From Planctomycetota bacterium (GTDB taxonomy: Bacteria > Planctomycetota > Planctomycetia > Planctomycetales > Planctomycetaceae), in the NCBI GenBank assembly GCA_003669575.1, contig QWOR01000134.1, positions 1 to 8,092 of the forward strand: a stretch of 8,092 nt of DNA, read 5' to 3'. Numbering within the stretch: position 1 is the stretch's first letter; each line of letters starts with the position of its first letter. Position numbers and translations under genes: made by a program. The notes under the pieces were generated by a model. The model did not search any database. It was not told where the DNA came from and saw only the letters and a program-made list of their open reading frames with translations. Below, one piece after another: positions 1 to 5,137 of this stretch.

Positions 1-702
1 CGTCCCCAGGATGAAAGCCGCCTGGTGCCGGAAGAGTGTCTCCGACTCTTTCGAGATCTCGATGATCCGATTCGTCAGCTCTGACATGTTGATCGGCTTC
101 TTGCGATCGACGAACGCCCGACCGCAGATCACCGCCAATGAGTTCAAGGCCTGCTTGCGGATTTCACGATCACGCGATCCCTCCGTCGCCGTCAATAACA
201 CTGGGACGGCTGATTCAGGGACATCGACAAGCCCCACAGCTTTCAACATATAGTCAGTCTGCTGAAGCTCCTCTTCATTGGGGGTTGTCTTCTTGAGGAG
301 ATCGCTCAGGACATCCGTCAGGGCCGTGGCGACTTCGGGAGTCGAGGCCAGCTGCTGACCTTTCTCCTTGCGCAGGGCGTCGTCCTGCAGGACCTGAGCC
401 AGTGTCAGCGCTGATCTCCAGCGGACGTGGCTATTCTCGCTCTTGACATCGGTCACCAGCTGTCGCCAGTCGGCCTCGCCGGATGCTAACCGACCGAACA
501 ACACGTACACCGCCACGATGATCAAAACGATCACTGCGGGCACGACGAACAACTGGACGATGAAACCGGCGGACGGCGGTTGCACTTCTGGCAATGCGGA
601 ATCAGGCAAGCCGCCCGGACCGTTTTCCTCGTGAGGAACCGTCCAGCGATCTTTGTAGAGTGATTCAGGATTCTGGTCGTCGCCGGGTGTTTGTGTGGAC
701 AT
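1..702 (-). CDS. Membrane-anchored HEAT-repeat protein, partial (C-terminus beyond left edge)
   Basis: An open frame runs from an ATG at 702-700 to the left edge with no stop, giving 234 residues of an incomplete protein. Residues 1-46 are polar and rich in Pro, Gly and acidic residues. Residues about 47-69 form one strongly hydrophobic segment (FIVQLFVVPAVIVLIIVAVY), likely a transmembrane anchor. The rest is alpha-helical with HEAT-like helices: HVRWRSALTLAQVL (92-105), a helix pair around 150-172, EIRKQALNSLAVI (180-192) and FRHQAAFILGT at the edge. I see no catalytic motif; HEAT repeats usually serve as protein-binding scaffolds. There is no clear Shine-Dalgarno before the ATG, and in-frame upstream codons (FAAV) offer no better start. 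It lies 159 bp downstream of the fabZ-like gene on the same strand. The molecular function is unknown. I am confident it is a real gene because the hydrophobic segment and helical repeats follow each other in one frame. Confidence 0.82.
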   Translation of the reverse strand, partial: MSTQTPGDDQNPESLYKDRWTVPHEENGPGGLPDSALPEVQPPSAGFIVQLFVVPAVIVLIIVAVYVLFGRLASGEADWRQLVTDVKSENSHVRWRSALTLAQVLQDDALRKEKGQQLASTPEVATALTDVLSDLLKKTTPNEEELQQTDYMLKAVGLVDVPESAVPVLLTATEGSRDREIRKQALNSLAVICGRAFVDRKKPINMSELTNRIIEISKESETLFRHQAAFILGT

Positions 703-720
703 GACTGCTGCGAAGCGTTG

Positions 721-735
721 TGTGGTGTGGTGTGG
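721..735. repeat. TGTGG pentamer repeat, three copies
   Basis: Three perfect tandem copies of TGTGG (CCACA on the minus strand) sit 19-33 bases upstream of the HEAT-repeat protein start. A related TGTGTGGAC string recurs at the start codon itself (692-700). It lies in the spacer between the fabZ-like gene and the HEAT gene. No function can be read from it; copy-number slippage is possible. Confidence 0.5.
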
Positions 736-861
736 ACGAAATAGAGAGTGGCCAGCGTCAGCCCGCCGAGGCGTGGAGCATCATGCCGTAAAAATCCATC
801 AAACTGTTTTCCAGTGCCGGACAACCTCCTGCGTCCGACCCTCGATCATCATCACTCGACA

Positions 862-1290
862 TCAACCGATCTGTGTGGCTGTGCAGGCAAATTCGAGTCG
901 ACAGCTGACTTTACCATTCGAGGTGACTTTCCCCTTCAAGTAGAAAGTGTTCTGCAATCGCTCGGTGATCTCGACTTCCATTTCGATCGTCTGGTTCGGA
1001 CGCACCATCGAGCGAAACTGGACGTTGTTCAGCCGCGTGACCACGGGAGCCATGTCGGTTCCAGTGGGCAGGAGCTGCGAGATCAACACCGCTGAGGCCT
1101 GGAACGCTGCCTCGCACTGGATCACTCCGGGGAGGATCGGGAAGTGCGGGTAGTGGCCTCGAAACAGGTCCAGATTCTCAGGCAGGAATTTCCTGGCCAC
1201 GATACGGGTGTCCGAGATCTCGGTCACTTCATCGAGCCATAGGAACGGATCCCGATGCGGGATGAATTGCTTAATCTCGTCGAGCGTCAT
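862..1290 (-). CDS. fabZ: FabZ-type 3-hydroxyacyl-ACP dehydratase
   Basis: This 142-residue protein has the hot-dog-fold length and signatures of FabZ, which removes water from 3-hydroxyacyl-ACP to give trans-2-enoyl-ACP in cytosolic type II fatty acid synthesis. The N-terminal FIPHRDPFLWLDEV (residues 9-22) matches the FabZ HRxPFLxxD motif. The active-site segment FRGHYPHFPILPGV starts at residue 43. It supplies the catalytic His46, and Glu60 follows 14 residues later, the His-to-Glu spacing of FabZ, so the enzyme should be active. The ATG at 1290-1288 gives the natural N-terminus, although no Shine-Dalgarno is visible. Upstream is a repeat-rich 150-bp spacer after glgC; downstream is the HEAT-repeat gene. 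No acyl carrier protein or ketoacyl synthase gene is adjacent, so this could be a paralogue serving another acyl pathway rather than the housekeeping copy. The family is secure; the exact substrate is not. Confidence 0.9.
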   Translation of the reverse strand: MTLDEIKQFIPHRDPFLWLDEVTEISDTRIVARKFLPENLDLFRGHYPHFPILPGVIQCEAAFQASAVLISQLLPTGTDMAPVVTRLNNVQFRSMVRPNQTIEMEVEITERLQNTFYLKGKVTSNGKVSCRLEFACTATQIG

Positions 1291-1300
1291 GGGAGAAGAG

Positions 1301-1328
1301 AGTGGTTAGTTTTCAGTGGTCAGTTTTC
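1301..1328. repeat. 14-bp tandem repeat, two copies
   Basis: The unit AGTGGTTAGTTTTC (1301-1314) is followed directly by AGTGGTCAGTTTTC (1315-1328), differing at one base. It ends 11 bases before the fabZ-like start codon and overlaps the left arm of the inverted repeat in this spacer. It does not code for anything in either direction. Confidence 0.75.
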
Positions 1329-1427
1329 AGTCCGGAAGATGAATGGGCAACTTTTCATTGGCAACCCCTTCCGCAGCAGAAGCCTCAAAGACTCTTGCTG
1401 AAAACTGAGAACTGACCACTGAAAACT
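1308..1427. repeat. Inverted repeat with 23-bp arms between glgC and fabZ
   Basis: The left arm (1308-1330) begins AGTTTTCAGTGGTCAGTT. The right arm (1405-1427) is its reverse complement with one mismatch in 23 positions. The arms are separated by 74 bases. They lie wholly inside the spacer between the glgC stop and the fabZ-like start. The transcript could fold into a long stem just after glgC and about 17 bases before the fabZ start, possibly acting in termination, RNA stability or control of fabZ translation. There is no U-tract after the stem on the minus strand, so it is not a classic intrinsic terminator. It could also be two copies of a dispersed intergenic element in opposite orientation. 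Confidence 0.75.
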
Positions 1428-1451
1428 TCCTCAAACTTCCTCAGAACTTCC
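1424..1451. repeat. 10-bp direct repeat over the glgC stop codon
   Basis: AACTTCCTCA occurs twice in tandem (1424-1433 and 1434-1443), followed by a partial copy GAACTTCC (1444-1451). The glgC stop codon (1443-1441) falls within the second copy, so the last codons of glgC and its stop appear to have been duplicated into the downstream spacer. Replication slippage is the simplest explanation. Confidence 0.6.
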
Positions 1452-2721
1452 ATCCATCAGGTAACACAGTACGCCGAGGAACGACAATTATCCCGTCCCG
1501 AACGACCAGCGGACCGCGTTCCCCATTCTCGGGAAAACCGGGCGGCAGTTTGATGACACAGTTCGCTCCGATCGAGCAGTTCTTGTCGACGATCGCCCGT
1601 TCAATGATCGTGCCGGGGCCAATCCCCAATTCGGGCTGCCCTTCCACATGGTTTGCCCGGATGTCGTGCCGGAAATAGTCGGCCCCCATCAGGACCGAAT
1701 CCTTGATCTGAGCATTCGCCCCGATCGTCGATCGCAGTCCGATCGAACTGTTCTTGATGACCGCGGCAGCCTCAATGGTACAGCCGTCAGCGATCATGCT
1801 CCGCAGGACGGTCGCACCTTCGATTCTCGTCGGTGGGAGAAAACGGGGACGGGTGTAAATCGGAGCCTTGGCAACTTCCAGGGCAAAGGGTGGGTTCGGA
1901 CCGGCGAGAGCCAGGCTGGCTTCGTAGAAGGCCCGAATCGTTCCGATGTCTTCCCAGTATCCATCGAAGAGATGCAGCTGAACTTTGCGGGCCCGGATTG
2001 CCATCGGGAAGACTTCCTTACCGAAGTCCTCGTACTCCGTCTTCTCCAGCAGGTCGACCAGAGTCTCGCGGTTGAACAAGTAGATACCCATGCTGGCGAT
2101 AAAGTCGCGACCGTGGCTGACGATGCCGTGGGAGTCGATCCATTTGGGATCGGTACGCACCAGCTTCAGCTCTTCTTTGGTCTTGGGCTTTTCGAGAAAG
2201 CCTTCGACACGGCCCGAGTCATTGACTCGCATCACACCGAAGCCCGCAGTCTGCTCCTCGTTCACCGGGAGCCCGGCAATCGTCACATCGGCATTGGCGG
2301 CCTCGTGCTCTTTCAGCATCTTGGCAAAGTCCATCCGGTAGAGCTGGTCGCCCGACAGGATCAGGACATAGTCAATCCCGGGCTGTTTCAGGTGGCGCAG
2401 CTGCTTCCGCACAGCGTCAGCGGTTCCCTGGTACCAGTCGGCCCCCTCGTTCGTCTGCTGGGCAGCCAGGATCTCAACGAACCCGCCATTGAACGAGTCA
2501 AAGGTATACGTCTGGCGAATATGCCGGTGGAGGCTCACCGAATTGAACTGTGTCAGCAGATAGATCCGCTGGATACCACTGTTAATACAGTTCGAGATCG
2601 GAATATCGATCAGCCGGTACTTTCCGGCCAGGGGCACAGCTGGCTTTGACCGTTCGCCAGTCAGCGGCAAAAGACGAGTCCCTTTCCCTCCCCCCAGAAC
2701 GAGACAGACAACGTTTTTCAT
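1441..2721 (-). CDS. glgC: Glucose-1-phosphate adenylyltransferase (ADP-glucose pyrophosphorylase)
   Basis: This 426-residue cytosolic enzyme makes ADP-glucose from glucose-1-phosphate and ATP, the committed step of bacterial glycogen synthesis. It starts with the nucleotidyltransferase loop LVLGGGKGTRLLPLT (7-21), then KPAVPLAGKYRLIDIPISNC (26-45). WYQGTADAV (96-104), SGDQLYRMD with metal-binding Asp125, and FLEKP with Lys178 (the E. coli Lys195 sugar-phosphate site) follow, then YWEDIGT. The C-terminal part is a left-handed beta-helix with hexapeptide repeats (IGLRSTIGANAQIKDSVLMG). Its length fits the family (E. coli 431). The frame stays open to 2835, but the extra 38 residues do not resemble GlgC, and the ATG at 2721 has an AGGAG site 8 bases upstream. 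Motifs such as QFNSVSLHRH, VEILAAQQT and MGADYF resemble cyanobacterial and plant enzymes more than E. coli GlgC. No other glycogen genes adjoin it. Confidence 0.96.
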   Translation of the reverse strand: MKNVVCLVLGGGKGTRLLPLTGERSKPAVPLAGKYRLIDIPISNCINSGIQRIYLLTQFNSVSLHRHIRQTYTFDSFNGGFVEILAAQQTNEGADWYQGTADAVRKQLRHLKQPGIDYVLILSGDQLYRMDFAKMLKEHEAANADVTIAGLPVNEEQTAGFGVMRVNDSGRVEGFLEKPKTKEELKLVRTDPKWIDSHGIVSHGRDFIASMGIYLFNRETLVDLLEKTEYEDFGKEVFPMAIRARKVQLHLFDGYWEDIGTIRAFYEASLALAGPNPPFALEVAKAPIYTRPRFLPPTRIEGATVLRSMIADGCTIEAAAVIKNSSIGLRSTIGANAQIKDSVLMGADYFRHDIRANHVEGQPELGIGPGTIIERAIVDKNCSIGANCVIKLPPGFPENGERGPLVVRDGIIVVPRRTVLPDGWKF

Positions 2722-2729
2722 GGGGTAGG

Positions 2730-2734
2730 CTCCT
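2730..2734 (-). promoter_or_regulatory. Shine-Dalgarno AGGAG of glgC
   Basis: On the minus strand AGGAG lies 8 bases before the ATG at 2721-2719. It is the clearest ribosome-binding site in the window and fixes the glgC start at MKNVV rather than at the longer open frame beginning at 2835. Confidence 0.8.
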
Positions 2735-2841
2735 GCGGCGACTCTGTAGGCGATGAAGTCCCAAACAATGCCGAAAACCTCATCGATAGCAAGTAATGTA
2801 CCTGAGTGACGCCAGTTCCGGGAAGGCAGCACCAAGAGATC

Positions 2842-2866
2842 AAAAAAGACTCATCCCTATGAGTCT
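2842..2866 (-). terminator. Rho-independent terminator, minus strand, upstream of glgC
   Basis: Read on the minus strand, AGACTCAT and ATGAGTCT form a perfect 8-bp stem around an AGGG loop, and TTTTTT follows through the end of the stem. This is the standard intrinsic terminator shape, although the stem has only three G-C pairs. It lies about 440 bases after the tdh stop and about 120 bases before the glgC start. It could end a long tdh transcript, end an unannotated small RNA in the gap, or attenuate a glgC leader. Confidence 0.65.
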
Positions 2867-3028
2867 CACAGCTGCCAGATCATGACCAAGGGCCACACTG
2901 CCCGGCAACGTAGCCATGCAGATTGCCAGAGTTGGCAACCTGTTTCCGCGATTCCGGGAAAACCCTCTCTGCACATCCTTCGCAATCTGACCAGTCCCAC
3001 GTCCACCGCTCGACGGATGGCCCCAGGG

Positions 3029-3052
3029 TGGGAATTCACTCGTGAAATCCCA
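3029..3052. repeat. 24-bp imperfect palindrome
   Basis: Two 11-base arms, TGGGAATTCAC and GTGAAATCCCA, are separated by TC and pair with a single mismatch. The size and tight spacing fit either an RNA hairpin or an operator for a dimeric repressor. No promoter or gene start is close, so no role can be assigned. Confidence 0.45.
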
Positions 3053-3140
3053 GCACACCTTGTGCGAACGTCCCCAATAGTCCCCGCAGAAGTTCATCTA
3101 CAGCGGCCTCGAAATCGCCCCGCTCTCATCACCCTCTTGT

Positions 3141-3170
3141 ATCTGTGTCAATCTGCGTCATCCGTGTCCC
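3141..3170. repeat. Degenerate 10-bp tandem repeat, three copies
   Basis: ATCTGTGTCA, ATCTGCGTCA and TCCGTGTCCC follow each other without a gap, with GTGTC or GCGTC at a fixed position in each unit. The array lies in non-coding sequence 134 bases beyond the end of tdh. It has a different unit and period from the repeat next to fabZ. On the minus strand it contains a TTGACA string, but no -10 box follows at the right distance. Confidence 0.5.
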
Positions 3171-3303
3171 AATTTGACACTCATCCCCCTTAATCGATTG
3201 GAGAGCTGAAGAGGAAAGGGGACGCAAATCGAAGGGGTGCCATGGATGCAGCAGACGATACTCGGTCCAGGTCTTGCTGCGACCAAGCCTCAGGGGCAAT
3301 TGA

Positions 3304-4335
3304 CTAAAATCCCTTCCAGTCGAGGATCACCTTCCCCGACTGACCGGAACGCATGGCGGCGAAGCCCTTCTCAAACTCGGTGGCGTGGAAACGGTGGGTA
3401 ATCACCGGGTCGATTTTCAGCCCCCCCTGCAACATGACGGTCATCTTGTACCACGTTTCGTACATCTCTCTTCCATAGATCCCCTTGATTGTCAGCATGT
3501 TGAATACCACGGTATTCCAGTCGATCGCCATCTCTTTTTCAGGGATGCCGAGCATCGCGATCTTACCCCCATGTGCCATGCTCGAAACCATGTCGCGAAA
3601 GGCACTCGGGTTTCCGCTCATTTCGAGCCCCACATCGAAGCCCTCTTTCATGCCGAGTTCCTTCTGCACATCGGCCAGCTTCTCGGTGCGCACATCGACA
3701 ACTCGATTGGCCCCCATTCTCCTGGCCAGATCGAGCCGCCAAGGGTTCACGTCGGTCACCACGACGTACCGCGCCCCTGCATACTGAGCAATCGCGGTTG
3801 CCATGCAGCCAATCGGTCCCGCCCCCGTGATCAGCACATCCTCACCCAGCAGATCAAAGGACAATGCGGTATGTACTGCGTTTCCAAACGGGTCAAAGAT
3901 CGACGCAATATCCCGGTCAATCTTCGGGTCGTGGTGCCACACGTTCGTCTGGGGAATCGAGATGTACTCGGCGAACGCTCCCGGTCGGTTTACTCCGACG
4001 CCAACCGTATGCGCACACAAATGCCTTCGCCCCGCGAGGCAGTTCCGACAGTGTCCACAGACGACATGCCCCTCCCCACTGACGATCTCGCCGGGGAAGA
4101 AATCTTTGACACTCGCCCCGACCTCGACAATCTCACCGACGAACTCATGCCCCACCACCATGGGCACCGGGATCGTCTTCCGGGCCCAGGCATCCCAGTT
4201 ATAAATATGAACATCAGTCCCACAGATCCCTGTCCGATCAATGCGGATCAGGCAGTCAGTCGGTCCGACTTCCGGCACCGGCACATCTTCGAGCCAGAGA
4301 CCGACTTCGGCATGCTTCTTCACGAGAGCTTTCAT
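3304..4335 (-). CDS. tdh: L-threonine 3-dehydrogenase
   Basis: Tdh oxidises L-threonine with NAD+ to 2-amino-3-ketobutyrate, which Kbl then splits to glycine and acetyl-CoA. This is a cytosolic zinc-dependent medium-chain dehydrogenase. From the ATG at 4335 the protein has 343 residues (E. coli 341) and follows E. coli Tdh with the same numbering through the zinc sites. Catalytic-zinc residues Cys38, His63 and Glu64 are present, as are structural-zinc cysteines 93, 96, 99 and 107 (CGHCRNC and HLC). ICGTDVHIYNWD, IFDPFGNAVHTALSFDLLG, the Rossmann loop GAGPIG and IKGIYGREMYETWYKM are family hallmarks. The frame extends upstream to a GTG at 4386, but the 17 extra residues have no counterpart in Tdh. 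No strong Shine-Dalgarno precedes either start. No kbl gene lies in the window, unlike the kbl-tdh operon of E. coli. The divergent XRE-cupin gene is a candidate regulator. Confidence 0.96.
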   Translation of the reverse strand: MKALVKKHAEVGLWLEDVPVPEVGPTDCLIRIDRTGICGTDVHIYNWDAWARKTIPVPMVVGHEFVGEIVEVGASVKDFFPGEIVSGEGHVVCGHCRNCLAGRRHLCAHTVGVGVNRPGAFAEYISIPQTNVWHHDPKIDRDIASIFDPFGNAVHTALSFDLLGEDVLITGAGPIGCMATAIAQYAGARYVVVTDVNPWRLDLARRMGANRVVDVRTEKLADVQKELGMKEGFDVGLEMSGNPSAFRDMVSSMAHGGKIAMLGIPEKEMAIDWNTVVFNMLTIKGIYGREMYETWYKMTVMLQGGLKIDPVITHRFHATEFEKGFAAMRSGQSGKVILDWKGF

Positions 4336-4406
4336 GAGGACTCGATGGTGACTCGGTTGCGTGACCTCTAAGTCGGGGAGGGTCACTGGCCCATAGCTTC
4401 CACATC

Positions 4407-4460
4407 TTGTTTACCGAACACTCGCGACGCTATACTAGACACACAAGTTCCACCTTGCAA
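4407..4460. promoter_or_regulatory. Candidate overlapping divergent promoters of tdh and the XRE-cupin gene
   Basis: On the plus strand TTGTTT (4407-4412) and TATACT (4431-4436) are 18 bases apart; the -10 matches 5 of 6 but the -35 only 3 of 6. On the minus strand TTGCAA (4455-4460) and TAGTAT (4437-4432) are 17 bases apart, each matching 4 of 6. The two -10 boxes share the same bases, within the imperfect dyad CTATACTAG. The -35 of the minus promoter lies in the palindrome CTTGCAAG (4454-4461). A protein bound here could control both genes at once. Box assignment is by eye and assumes sigma-70-like consensus holds in this organism. Confidence 0.4.
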
Positions 4461-4485
4461 GACGACCATTCCACGATGCTGAACA

Positions 4486-5067
4486 ATGGCCCGCACTCCC
4501 AACAAACCCGATGAATCGCCCAGCACGCTCCCCGAGCGGCTGAAACAGCTGCGATCGGATCGAGGCTGGTCGCTGGAACAACTGGCCCAGCTATGCGATG
4601 TCAGCCGGTCAATGCTCAGCCAGATCGAACGAGGCCAGGCGAACCCCACACTCGGAGTCGCGCTGCGGATCGCCTCGGCATTTCGCCTGACGATCGGCGA
4701 GTTGGTGGGTGAGTCGACGCAGCCCGGATCAGCGATCCACGTCATTCGCCAGGATGACCCGACACACCACTTCCGCTCAGACGAGGATGTCAGCATCCGC
4801 ACGCTCTCTCCACTGAATCTGGAGAAGGATGTCGAGTTCTATGAGGTTGCTCTCAAGCCGAACAGCGAGCTCAAGAGCGCTGCCCACTTCGGCGGGACGC
4901 GTGAGTTCCTCACTGTGCATCAGGGAAGGGTCCGAGTCGACTCAGCTGGAGACACCACCGAACTGAATCGTGGAGACTCCGCCAGTTACCCCGCCGATGT
5001 CGCCCACCGGATCGTGAACGTGGGGCGAACCGAGGCCATCGTGTTCCTCGTCGTGATCTATAAGTAG
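4486..5067 (+). CDS. XRE-family transcriptional regulator with C-terminal cupin domain
   Basis: This 193-residue protein combines an N-terminal XRE helix-turn-helix (about residues 16-76: LKQLRSDRGWSLEQLAQLC, then recognition helix VSRSMLSQIERG and NPTLGVALRIASAF) with a C-terminal cupin barrel (about 115-192). The same layout occurs in E. coli PuuR and SutR (YdcN), where the cupin is thought to sense a small ligand. In the cupin, His134 and Glu140 stand at conserved motif-1 positions and His174 (PADVAHRI) in motif 2, so a metal-bound ligand pocket is possible. The ATG at 4486 gives a short polar leader before the DNA-binding domain; no Shine-Dalgarno is visible. The gene is divergent from tdh across 150 bases with shared promoter-like elements, which suggests control of tdh and itself. 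The ligand is unknown; threonine, glycine or a related amine would be guesses. A palindromic terminator follows the stop. Confidence 0.92.
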   Translation: MARTPNKPDESPSTLPERLKQLRSDRGWSLEQLAQLCDVSRSMLSQIERGQANPTLGVALRIASAFRLTIGELVGESTQPGSAIHVIRQDDPTHHFRSDEDVSIRTLSPLNLEKDVEFYEVALKPNSELKSAAHFGGTREFLTVHQGRVRVDSAGDTTELNRGDSASYPADVAHRIVNVGRTEAIVFLVVIYK

Positions 5068-5071
5068 ACTG

Positions 5072-5103
5072 GAAAGCCCAGCGGTTGCAACCGCTGGGCT
5101 TTC
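5072..5103 (+). terminator. Perfect 32-bp palindrome, probable terminator of the XRE-cupin gene
   Basis: The arms GAAAGCCCAGCGGTTG and CAACCGCTGGGCTTTC are perfect reverse complements with no spacer, starting 4 bases after the stop codon. As RNA the stem is GC-rich and would close on a TTGCAA loop. The downstream side gives only CTTTC, so the U-tract is short. Since A-rich and T-rich flanks are part of the palindrome, it could work in both directions. Only 34 bases separate it from the next start codon. Confidence 0.72.
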
Positions 5104-5137
5104 ATAAGTTCGAGCTTGTCTTCAAACAAAATCTGCC

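Larger units (their letters stand above)
2722..3303. other. 582-bp non-coding gap between tdh and glgC
   Basis: No convincing protein is encoded here. Short open frames exist on both strands (for example minus 3097-2840 and plus 2882-3193), but their translations are low-complexity or unpatterned and match no family I know. Within the gap I see a minus-strand hairpin with a U-tract (2842-2866), a small hairpin TTGCCA-GAGT-TGGCAA (2923-2938), a near-perfect dyad (3029-3052) and decamer repeats (3141-3170). The 120 bases next to glgC presumably hold its leader and promoter, though I could not assign convincing -35 and -10 boxes. The stretch 3171-3303 shows nothing recognisable. Confidence 0.6.

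Noticed and set aside
1301..1451. CRISPR-like reading of the repeats near fabZ
   Set aside because: Copies are adjacent or inverted with no regular unique spacers, and no cas gene is present.
1648..2649. A 333-residue open frame on the plus strand opposite glgC
   Set aside because: It is fully antisense to a clear glgC, has no recognisable domain and is His/Asp/Arg-rich without pattern. The mirror frame of a GC-rich gene often stays open.
2722..2835. Extension of glgC to an upstream start adding 38 residues
   Set aside because: The added residues do not resemble the GlgC N-terminus, which begins a few residues before GGGKGTR. The AGGAG at 2730-2734 fits the ATG at 2721.
2800..2846. Plus-strand stretch resembling the SRP RNA domain IV (ACCTGAG...TTCCGGGAAGGCAGCACCAAG)
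   Set aside because: The nearly invariant GGAA tetraloop context and the AGCAG loop are not matched exactly: there is an extra G, bases are missing after GGAAGG, and I see no flanking complementary helix. It is probably a chance likeness; a covariance-model search would settle it.
2840..3193. Short open frames in the tdh-glgC gap (minus 3097-2840, plus 2882-3193)
   Set aside because: Their translations lack domain or membrane patterns, starts have no ribosome-binding site, and they cover repeats and hairpins.
3385..4371. A 328-residue open frame on the plus strand opposite tdh
   Set aside because: It is antisense to a tdh with every zinc ligand in place, and its translation shows no motif or hydrophobic pattern. 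It is a shadow of the real gene.
4336..4386. GTG start adding 17 residues to Tdh
   Set aside because: E. coli Tdh begins at the equivalent of MKAL, and all zinc ligands then share its numbering. No ribosome-binding site supports the GTG.
4361..4386. GTGACC/GGTCAC inverted repeat in the tdh leader
   Set aside because: It is a 6-bp match with a 14-base spacer, expected by chance in 150 bases of this composition often enough that I do not call it an operator.
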